Below, piece after piece: positions 29,796 to 36,410 of a DNA stretch of 64,000 bases. Position numbers and translations under genes: made by a program. Source of the DNA: Actinacidiphila guanduensis (GTDB lineage Bacteria > Actinomycetota > Actinomycetes > Streptomycetales > Streptomycetaceae); contig NZ_FNIE01000009.1 of assembly GCF_900103985.1 (NCBI RefSeq), forward strand, positions 62,001 to 126,000. Direction: 5' to 3'. Under the pieces are notes generated by a model. The model was not told the DNA's origin and did not search any database. It saw only the letters and a program-made list of their open reading frames with translations. Every line of letters starts with the position of its first letter. The first letter of the stretch is position 1.

Positions 29796-30906
29796 CGTCC
29801 GGCTCCTTCTGCCCCGCCCCGCCGTTCGGCCAGGTGACGGCGGGCGGGTGCGGCGGCAGCGGCGGGGCGTCGGCCGCGGGCGGAATCGGCGGCGCCGTGT
29901 CCGCGGGGCCCGCCGAGGGCGGCGGCACCAGCCCCGTCGCGGGCTGCGGGAGGCCGTTGTCGAAGATGTCCGCGCTCACCGAGCGGGCGTAGTCCAGCAT
30001 CTGCCGTACCGGGCCGTCGATCTGGTGGCGCTGCACCACGCCCTTGTCGATCAGCCGGGACAGGTAGTCCAGCGCGTCCCTGCGCTGCTCGCGCGCCTGG
30101 GCCTGGAGGGTGCCGAGGATCTCCCCGGCGCGGGCCGGGTCCTGGGCGAGCAGCACCGCGTACTGCTCGGCCTCCCCGGCCTCGATGAGCCGGCGCGCGT
30201 CGGCCAGGTTGGCCTGCACCCGCTCGGCCGCGGCCCGGTCCACCGCCGACTGCACGGTCGCCTCGTGCCGGACCTTGACCAGCTCCTGGTTGTGGTCGGC
30301 GGCCGCCCGGCCGAGGTCGATCCGCACGAACACCTGCGTCACCAGGCCGATGTCGGAGCCGAAGCCCGACCAGTGCCCGGCCGCCAGCTCCGTCTGGATC
30401 GCCTCGTCCGCGGCCTGCGCCCCCTCCAGGCCGTGCCGGCGGGTGATGGAGCGCAGCCGGGCCAGCAGCGGCGGCCGCAGCATCTTCTCCACATCCACCA
30501 CCCGCTTCTCGGCCACCAGGTGGAAGTCCGCCACCTCCCAGTTGACGTCCACCGCGCAGATGAAGTCGGCCTGGTCGCCGCGGGTGGGCAGGTTCATCTC
30601 GAAGGAGACCTGGTGCCGGCCGCGGGCGATCAGGCACACCGAGGTGGGCCGGCCCATCAGCGGCTTGTCGTGGTGCTGCGCCCCGCGCACGGTGATCACG
30701 CTGTGCCCGCCGTTGCGGTAGAAGACCACGGAGGCGACCTGCGCGCCGTGGTGCTTGTACCCGCCCTGCGGCGCGAACTCCTGCAGGAAGGGGCCCTTCA
30801 GCTGCAGCGGCAGCTCGAACTGCTGCTGCCTGAGCTGCTGGGCGTAGAGCTGCGGCTGCGGCGGCCGCCAGGGGCCTTGCTGCTGCTGCCATCCGTTGTT
30901 CGTCAT
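29779..30906 (-). CDS. SPFH/prohibitin-like protein of the cyclase cluster
   Basis: The 375-residue protein starts at an ATG overlapping the upstream stop (ATGA). After a Gln/Pro-rich start, residues about 55-200 look like an SPFH/band-7 domain (SVVFYRNGGHSVITV, FICAVDVNWEVADFHLV, FGSDIGLVTQVFVRIDL). Residues 200-290 form a long Ala/Glu/Arg-rich helix likely to be a coiled coil (RHEATVQSAVDRAAAERVQA). A helical end (DYLSRLIDKGVVQRHQIDG) and a Pro-rich tail follow. No membrane helix is visible, unlike classical SPFH proteins. It may oligomerise into a scaffold next to the membrane effector. The fold call is from pattern only. Confidence 0.55.
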   Translation of the reverse strand: MTNNGWQQQQGPWRPPQPQLYAQQLRQQQFELPLQLKGPFLQEFAPQGGYKHHGAQVASVVFYRNGGHSVITVRGAQHHDKPLMGRPTSVCLIARGRHQVSFEMNLPTRGDQADFICAVDVNWEVADFHLVAEKRVVDVEKMLRPPLLARLRSITRRHGLEGAQAADEAIQTELAAGHWSGFGSDIGLVTQVFVRIDLGRAAADHNQELVKVRHEATVQSAVDRAAAERVQANLADARRLIEAGEAEQYAVLLAQDPARAGEILGTLQAQAREQRRDALDYLSRLIDKGVVQRHQIDGPVRQMLDYARSVSADIFDNGLPQPATGLVPPPSAGPADTAPPIPPAADAPPLPPHPPAVTWPNGGAGQKEPDDEPGA

Positions 30907-33101
30907 CGCGTCCCCACCTTCTCCACCGCCTGCCGCAGGCGGTGGGTCTGCTCCTGTCCGAGCGGATCGTCCGGATCCTCGGACAGCTCGTCGATCAGCG
31001 ACAGCAGCCGCTGCCGGTCGTCCTCCTTGAACACCAGCAGCGGCAGGAAGCCGGCGAGGGCCTCCTCCCAGGCCGTGCCCCGGCAGCCGCGCAGCCAGGC
31101 CGCCACGGCCGCCAGCGCCGGCTCGTAGGACCTGCTGGTGTTGAGCGCGGTCCACAGCAGGCCCGCGATCCCGGGGGCGTGCTCGGGCCAGGCCGTGCAC
31201 AGCGCCAGCGCCAGCGGCCACTTGGCCATGCCCTGCAGCTGCGGCGCCGGGTTCCACAGCTCCTCGGTGCGGAACTCGGCGAGCAGCACCGTGCCGACCA
31301 GGCCGAGGTCCTGGTGCTCGCGCCGGGTGTCGGCCAGCCAGCCGCGCACCCGCGCCAGCGCCTCACCGGGCGGGGCGGAACCGGCCAGGTGCACCGCGCT
31401 CTCGGCCGCGACCGCCCGCAGCCGCCCCTCCTCCCAGGTGCCGATCGCGCCGAGCCGGCCCAGCGCCTCGCCGAGGGTGGCCGTGGCGGTGCCGCGGGCG
31501 AGGACCGCGGCGGCCGTCCACCGCAGGTTGCCGTCCGGGCTGTTCCCCCAGGCCCGCACCAGCGCCCGCAGCGCCGGGCCCACCTGGGGGTCGCCGAGCG
31601 CGGACTCCAGGGCGGTCGCCACGAACAGCCCGCGCCGGGCCTGCTCGGCCTCGGCCATGGGCGTGAGCAGCTCGCTGAGCGTGTGCGCGACGTCGTGGCG
31701 GCACAGCTCGCCCGAGGCGACGGCGGCCCGGGTCCACACGTCGTCGCGCGGGTCCTGGCACAGCGAGGCGAGCCAGCGCAGCACCGGGCCGCGCATGTTG
31801 TGGTGGTGCTCCCACAGATGCGCCAGCAGGGCCGGGGCCAGCCCCTCGCCGCGGAAGCGGACCGTTCGCACGGGGACGTCCTCGCCGGCCACCAGCGGCT
31901 GCGGCCGCATCTCGGTCGTGGCGCGGGCCGAGGCGAGCCTGGCCTCCAGCCCGTCGCCGAGCAGCGGCCGCCCCACCACCCGCTCCGGCTCGGCGGTGAC
32001 GGCCAGCTCCCAGGCCAGCAGCTCCGCCGACTCCGCCACGGTGGTGAAGGAGCCGCGCCCGAAAACGGCGAGCGAGATCCGGTAGGCGGCGTCACGCAGG
32101 GCCGGCAGCTCCTCGGCCGCCGGACCGCCGGCGAACCAGCGGCGGACCTGGGCGGCGGGGAAGGAACGGCACTCGGCGGTCAACTGCTCCCGGCCGAGCC
32201 GGCCGGTCACGCACCGGGCCAGCAGCGCCGCGTACTGCGCGGCCTCGGCCGGCAGCAGGTCCTCCAGGCCGAGCGCCCCGCGGACATCCGGCTCGTCGGC
32301 CAACCGCAACGCGGCACCGCCGAGTTCGGCCTGCTCCGCGCCGAGCTCCGCGGCCAGGTGGCTGTGCAGCACCGCGTCGGCGGGCGCGGCCGCGTGGCCG
32401 CGGTGGTAGCGGGTGGGCAGGCCGGCCGGGTCGCCGGGCCCCGGCACCGCGAGCAGGACGGCGTAGCAGCCGCGCTCGGTCAGCAGCCGGCACAGGCGGT
32501 CCAGGCGGAGCTCGCTGGGCACCCCCGCGGCCGGTTCGAGGGCGTAACCGTGGCCCTGGGCCAGCGCGTTGTCGTTCTCCAGCGCGGACAGGTCGGTGTC
32601 CGGGTCGAGCCGCGAGACGCTGCCGCGCGCGAGGTCGTCCAGCAGCGACAGCGCGGTGAACATCCGGCCGGTGCCGGGCTGCCCGGACAGCACGAGCAGC
32701 CCCTCGGCCCGCAACTGCTCCTTCAGCTCCCGGTACTGCGGCGGCTCGGTGAACCGATCGCGCAGCCGCCGCAGTTCGTCCTCCGGCACCGGCCCGGCCA
32801 GCAGCCGCTGGGGCCGGCCGAGGTGGAAATTGACCGAGCCGATGTCGCCGGAGATGAACGTGCTGGCGTCGTGCAGGGAGAACGCGGCCCGCGACTCGCG
32901 GGCGATGCGCGCCGCCGCGCCCCCCGCGCCGCTGCGGCCCTCCTTGGCGTCGGGGTCCGCGGCCGCGCCGAACAGGCCCTCCTCCGCGGGCTGGGCGGCG
33001 CCGTCCCGGTCCTGGTGCCCGGGGCGGTCCGCGGCCTCGGCCGGGGCCCTGTCCTGCGCCGCGCCCTCCGCACCCGCGGCAGGGCCCACCCCCGGGCTCA
33101 T
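30903..33101 (-). CDS. Large P-loop-like/helical-repeat protein of the cyclase cluster
   Basis: The 732-residue protein starts at an ATG overlapping the cyclase stop (ATGA); the frame is open far upstream but that part is antisense-type composition. Residues 1-70 are disordered. Residues 78-95 (HDASTFISGDIGSVNFHL) resemble the C-terminus of the cyclase. LLVLSGQPGTGRMFTAL at 136-152 looks like a Walker A loop in which the key Lys is Arg146 and the Ser/Thr is Met147. Residues about 330-700 are Leu/Ala-rich helices like HEAT or TPR repeats (VLRWLASLCQDPRDDVWTRA, WTAAAVLARGTATATLGEAL). It recalls STAND-like sensors of bacterial conflict systems, but no family is recognised. ATP binding is doubtful. 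Confidence 0.6.
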   Translation of the reverse strand: MSPGVGPAAGAEGAAQDRAPAEAADRPGHQDRDGAAQPAEEGLFGAAADPDAKEGRSGAGGAAARIARESRAAFSLHDASTFISGDIGSVNFHLGRPQRLLAGPVPEDELRRLRDRFTEPPQYRELKEQLRAEGLLVLSGQPGTGRMFTALSLLDDLARGSVSRLDPDTDLSALENDNALAQGHGYALEPAAGVPSELRLDRLCRLLTERGCYAVLLAVPGPGDPAGLPTRYHRGHAAAPADAVLHSHLAAELGAEQAELGGAALRLADEPDVRGALGLEDLLPAEAAQYAALLARCVTGRLGREQLTAECRSFPAAQVRRWFAGGPAAEELPALRDAAYRISLAVFGRGSFTTVAESAELLAWELAVTAEPERVVGRPLLGDGLEARLASARATTEMRPQPLVAGEDVPVRTVRFRGEGLAPALLAHLWEHHHNMRGPVLRWLASLCQDPRDDVWTRAAVASGELCRHDVAHTLSELLTPMAEAEQARRGLFVATALESALGDPQVGPALRALVRAWGNSPDGNLRWTAAAVLARGTATATLGEALGRLGAIGTWEEGRLRAVAAESAVHLAGSAPPGEALARVRGWLADTRREHQDLGLVGTVLLAEFRTEELWNPAPQLQGMAKWPLALALCTAWPEHAPGIAGLLWTALNTSRSYEPALAAVAAWLRGCRGTAWEEALAGFLPLLVFKEDDRQRLLSLIDELSEDPDDPLGQEQTHRLRQAVEKVGTR

Positions 33102-33928
33102 CCCTGGCCCCCGTGCCGGTTGTCGAAGGTGATGTCGCCGAACTCGCCCTGCAGCACGCTGCCGGAGCCGTGGTGGGTCACGGGTCCGAAGCGGTGCCCG
33201 GGCGGTTCGGCCCGCCGCTCCCCGGCGCCTCGCGGCGCCGAGCCCCCGGGCGCCCCCGGGTCCGCGGGCTCGTCCCCTCCTCCGGGGAGCGGCGGGGTCT
33301 GGAGTCCCGGCACCATGAACCAGGGCCGCTGCGGCCCCTCCTGGAGCGAGACGTCGTACTGCCGGTAGCGCTCCGGCTCGATCCACCGGCCGCCGTGCCG
33401 GACGACGTCCTGGTGGAAGCGGTCGGTGACCGCCACCAGCAGGGGCGCGTCGGGCACGGCGGCCAGCACCGCCTTGGCCTCGGCGCAGTTGCCGATCCGG
33501 CAGGCCATGTCCACCGCGGCGCCGGAGAAGCCGTGGGCGTCGGCGCGGACCGGGCCCACCGCGAGCCCGGCCCGCAGCCGCAGCGGCCGCCTCAGCTCGC
33601 GGTTGACCGCCCGCAGGTTCTGGTGCAGGTAGGCGATCCACTCGCCGGCGATGCGCTCGGTGCCGCGCGGCTGCACCACGGCGAGCAGGCCGTCCCCGCG
33701 GTCCTCCTGGAAGACCCGGGCGTCGGCGAGGCGGGCCTGGGCGAAGGCGTTCTCGGCCACCTCGTAGATACGGGCGCGCATCGCCGGCCGGTCCGGGTCG
33801 GGCTGCCCGCTCGACCCTTGCGTGTCCAGGCTGATGATGACCCCGAAGTCCGCCCCGTTGCCTGCCCCGTCCGCTGCCCCCTCCGCTGCCCCGTCCCCTG
33901 CCGCACCGAATGCGCCGTGCACGTTCAC
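33098..33928 (-). CDS. Class III-type nucleotide cyclase of the cluster
   Basis: The 276-residue protein has a cyclase-homology domain at about 25-200. A first metal Asp35 sits in VIISLDTQG, a second acid in EDRGDGLLAVV (D76 and D79), and LRAGLAVGPV leads to FSGAAVDMACRIGN, the counterpart of the usual GxAVNxAARL. The usual transition-state Asn is Asp140 while Arg144 is kept, so substrate choice may differ from adenylate cyclases. A Pro/Gly-rich linker follows, and the tail (GSVLQGEFGDITFDN) resembles a motif in the next protein. GTG start with a weak GGCGGGG upstream. With a Crp-type gene before it and a PycTM-type gene after it, cyclic nucleotide signalling is well supported; the base is unknown. 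Confidence 0.7.
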   Translation of the reverse strand: MNVHGAFGAAGDGAAEGAADGAGNGADFGVIISLDTQGSSGQPDPDRPAMRARIYEVAENAFAQARLADARVFQEDRGDGLLAVVQPRGTERIAGEWIAYLHQNLRAVNRELRRPLRLRAGLAVGPVRADAHGFSGAAVDMACRIGNCAEAKAVLAAVPDAPLLVAVTDRFHQDVVRHGGRWIEPERYRQYDVSLQEGPQRPWFMVPGLQTPPLPGGGDEPADPGAPGGSAPRGAGERRAEPPGHRFGPVTHHGSGSVLQGEFGDITFDNRHGGQG

Positions 33929-33994
33929 TGGCCCCGCCCTTTCCGTCGCCGCTCCGCCGGCACCACGACTGTGCGCCCGGCGCGGCGGGCGCGC

Positions 33995-34008
33995 TGTAGC
34001 CGTTTACA
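33995..34008. promoter_or_regulatory. TGTA-N6-TACA palindrome upstream of the cyclase gene
   Basis: TGTAGCCGTTTACA lies 67 bp before the cyclase start, in the 168-bp gap after the Crp-type gene. The two-arm shape with a 6-bp spacer fits a Crp/Fnr dimer site, so the upstream regulator may bind here. Confidence 0.4.
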
Positions 34009-34096
34009 CACGGGCTCCGAAGCCGTACGGCCCCGCAACGCCCCCGCGACCGCCCCGCCCGCGCCCGGCTCGCCCGCGGCCCCCGCCGCAGCCCTG

Positions 34097-34816
34097 TCAC
34101 GCCCTGCCGCCCCCCGCCGCGCCCGGCTCGCCCGCCTCGCCCGCCGCGCCGCCGAGCAGCCGCAGCGGCTCCAGGTCGGCGATGGCGATCGCCCGTGGCG
34201 CGGTGGTGACCAGCCCCTCGTCCCGCAGCAGCCGCAGCGCCTTCGCCACGGCCTCGCGGGTGGCGCCGACCGCCGCGGCCAGGTCGCTCTGCGAGAGCGG
34301 CAGCCGGATCGCCACCGCGCCGCCCTGGTCGGTGCCCGCCCGCTCGGCCAGCTCCACCAGCCGTCCGGCCAGCCGCTCCAGGACCGTCGCCGAGGCCAGG
34401 GCGCTGCGCTCGTCGTCCGCGCTGCGCAGGCGCGCGATCAGCTGGGACATCACCAGCCCGGTGGCGTACGGGCGGGCGGCCAGGAAGCTGCGGAAGCGGT
34501 CGCCGGGCACCAGCACGGCCTGCACCGGGCCGAGCGCGGCGACGGTGGCGCTGCGCGCGCGGCCGTCCAAGGCCGCCATCTCGCCGACGAGTTCGCCGGC
34601 CTGCCGCAGCGCCAGGATCAGCGTCCCGCGCTCGGTGGAGCGCCGCACGGTGCACCAGCCCCTGGTGATCACCACGATGAAACCGCCGCTGTCGCCCTCG
34701 CGGAGCAGCACCTCCTGAGCGGCGTACGTACGCGGGCGGCCGAGCGAGAGAAGGGACTGCCGGTCGGCAGAACTCAGCCTTTCCATGAGGACTTTGCGGT
34801 CCCCGAGCAACCCCAT
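34097..34816 (-). CDS. Crp/Fnr-family cyclic-nucleotide-type regulator
   Basis: The protein has a cNMP-binding fold at about 10-120 (QEVLLREGDSGGFIVVITRGW, AGELVGEMAALDGRARSATV, the phosphate-cassette position) and a C-terminal winged helix (LPLSQSDLAAAVGATREAV, KALRLLRDEGLV). It lacks Fnr-type N-terminal Cys residues, so a nucleotide ligand is likelier than iron-sulfur sensing. The ATG at 34816 has GGGGAG 5 nt upstream; an in-frame GTG at 34828 is a weaker choice. It heads the five-gene cluster. I infer that it senses the product of the neighbouring cyclase and controls the cluster. Confidence 0.8.
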   Translation of the reverse strand: MGLLGDRKVLMERLSSADRQSLLSLGRPRTYAAQEVLLREGDSGGFIVVITRGWCTVRRSTERGTLILALRQAGELVGEMAALDGRARSATVAALGPVQAVLVPGDRFRSFLAARPYATGLVMSQLIARLRSADDERSALASATVLERLAGRLVELAERAGTDQGGAVAIRLPLSQSDLAAAVGATREAVAKALRLLRDEGLVTTAPRAIAIADLEPLRLLGGAAGEAGEPGAAGGGRA

Positions 34817-34930
34817 AAGGCTCCCCACCCCGGGTCGGAGGAGGGCTCAGCGTATCCCCGGCCCCGGCACCGATTCAGCCGAACTGGCGCACCGGCAAGG
34901 GATGGTGATAGTGCGTCAGAGTATGCGTAC

Positions 34931-34961
34931 GGCCGGTGCCCGCGGGCAGCGGGCACCGGCC
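34931..34961 (-). terminator. Terminator after the CE4 deacetylase gene
   Basis: GGCCGGTGCCCGC and GCGGGCACCGGCC form a perfect 13-bp stem with a 5-nt loop, 34 nt after the stop codon. A near-identical copy lies at 36330-36360. Confidence 0.8.
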
Positions 34962-34994
34962 GGGGGCCCTGGTGCGGCGGTGGTGATCGGACGG

Positions 34995-36044
34995 TCAGCT
35001 TGTCGAGCAGGAGACGGTGGGCCAGGTCCAGGTGCCGTTGGTCTGGAGGGTGACGCCCCAGTTGTTGCCGTTGCCGTTGGGTTTGGCGACCAGGACCTGG
35101 GCGCTGGGCCAATTGGCGGAGACGTTCCAGGTGGCGATGATCTTCTCGGGCGAGGGGACGTTCATGGTGACGGTCCAGTTGCTGGAGCCGGTGACGGCGA
35201 CGTTGAGGTTGTAGCGGTCGCTCCACTGCTCGCCCGCCGACAGGGTCGCCGTGCAGGAGCCGGTGCCCCCGCCGCCGGTGGTCCCACCGGTCGTCCCACC
35301 GGTGGTACTGCCACCCGTCGTACCGCCGCCGGTGGTCGTGCCGCCGGTGGGGGCGACGGCGCGGCCGGTCTGCGGGGAGATCATGCCGGCGCACAGGCCC
35401 TTGGCGGCGAGCGTCTGGGCGATACGGGGGATGGCGGCCAGCGTGTTCGCCGGCCACTCGTGCATGAGGATCACCTGGCCGTTGGTGAGCTGGGAGTTGG
35501 CCTGCACGATGGCATCGGTACTCGCGCCGTTCCAGTCCTGCGAGTCGATGTCCCAGATCACCTCCGTCAGGCCGTACTTGGCCTCCACCGACTTCAGCGT
35601 CGCGTTGGTCTCGCCGTAGGGCGGCCGGAAGAGCTTCGGGGTGCCGCCGCCCGCGGCCGAGATGGCCTGCTGGGTGCGGGAGACCTCGGAGTCGATCTGC
35701 GCCTGGCTCTCCTGGATCAGGTGCGGGTGGGTGTAGCTGTGGTTGCCCACCCACATCCCGGCGTTGACCTCGGCCTGCACCTGGGCGGGATACGCGGCCG
35801 CGTACTGGCCCTCGTTGAACATCGTGGCCCGCAGGCCGTTCTGCCGCAGGGCGTTGAGGATCGCCTGGGTGTGGTCGTTGGACGGGCCGTCGTCGAAGGT
35901 GAGTCCGACGTACCCGGAGCATCCGGCGGCCTGCGACGGGGCGGCGGACGAGAGGCCGAAGGCCAGGGCGCTCGTCAGGGCGAGGGCGCCGGCGGCCAGG
36001 ATGCTGCCCCAGGTGCGGGGCGAGAGGGCGGTGGGGGAACGCAT
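34995..36044 (-). CDS. Secreted polysaccharide deacetylase (CE4) with CBM2
   Basis: The 349-residue protein starts at an ATG with AAGGAGGA 7 nt upstream. Residues 1-40 are a signal peptide. The NodB-type CE4 domain (about 44-225) shows all motifs: TFDDGPS (49-55, metal and base Asp), HxxxH in HSYTHP (H102, H106), RPPYG (140-144), DSQDW (168-171) and LMHEW (193-197). A Gly/Thr linker (234-262) leads to a CBM2-type carbohydrate-binding domain (263-349) with surface Trp residues and a likely Cys264-Cys346 bridge. It closely resembles streptomycete acetylxylan esterases, so deacetylation of xylan bound to cellulose is likely. Chitin or peptidoglycan remains possible. Confidence 0.88.
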   Translation of the reverse strand: MRSPTALSPRTWGSILAAGALALTSALAFGLSSAAPSQAAGCSGYVGLTFDDGPSNDHTQAILNALRQNGLRATMFNEGQYAAAYPAQVQAEVNAGMWVGNHSYTHPHLIQESQAQIDSEVSRTQQAISAAGGGTPKLFRPPYGETNATLKSVEAKYGLTEVIWDIDSQDWNGASTDAIVQANSQLTNGQVILMHEWPANTLAAIPRIAQTLAAKGLCAGMISPQTGRAVAPTGGTTTGGGTTGGSTTGGTTGGTTGGGGTGSCTATLSAGEQWSDRYNLNVAVTGSSNWTVTMNVPSPEKIIATWNVSANWPSAQVLVAKPNGNGNNWGVTLQTNGTWTWPTVSCSTS

Positions 36045-36097
36045 GCGGGTGTCCTCCTTCTGTGGGGGGTCAGCTCGCGCTGCAGAAGACGGTTCGC

Positions 36098-36126
36098 AGT
36101 GTTGGGCCGTACCCGACCGGTGTCAA
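36098..36126 (-). promoter_or_regulatory. Promoter of the CE4 deacetylase gene
   Basis: On the minus strand TTGACA (36126-36121) is followed after 17 nt by AACACT (36103-36098). The -35 is perfect and the -10 keeps the key A and T. It lies 54 nt before the ATG. Confidence 0.6.
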
Positions 36127-36329
36127 CACTTTCGGCACGGACGGCGAAAGATTCTGGGCTCAAGTGAGCGCGAAACGGGGGTCGTTGGGGCAGCTCGACG
36201 ACACCTTTGCTGCTCCCTGGCCGCTCCGGAAGACTGTGCGCCGATGGGCGAAGAGTGCACGTGGAGGCTCGTGCGGGACGAAACATTCGAACCACGTCCG
36301 GAAGATCCGGTGGGCCGGGGCATGCGGAC

Positions 36330-36360
36330 GGCCGGTGCCCGCGGGAAGCGGGCACCGGCC
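36330..36360 (-). terminator. Terminator after the egt operon
   Basis: GGCCGGTGCCCGC and GCGGGCACCGGCC form a 13-bp stem with a GGGAA loop, 51 nt after the egtD stop. It matches the hairpin at 34931-34961 except in the loop. Confidence 0.8.
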
Positions 36361-36410
36361 GTGGGCGGCCGATCGGGGCCTTGCCGGGCCTGGTGGGGCC
36401 CTGTTGGGGC

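Larger units (their letters stand above)
36045..36410. other. 366-bp region between the CE4 gene and the egt operon
   Basis: No gene is supported. It holds a promoter for the CE4 gene at 36098-36126 and the egt terminator at 36330-36360. No operator-like palindrome of the CebR type was seen. Confidence 0.6.
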
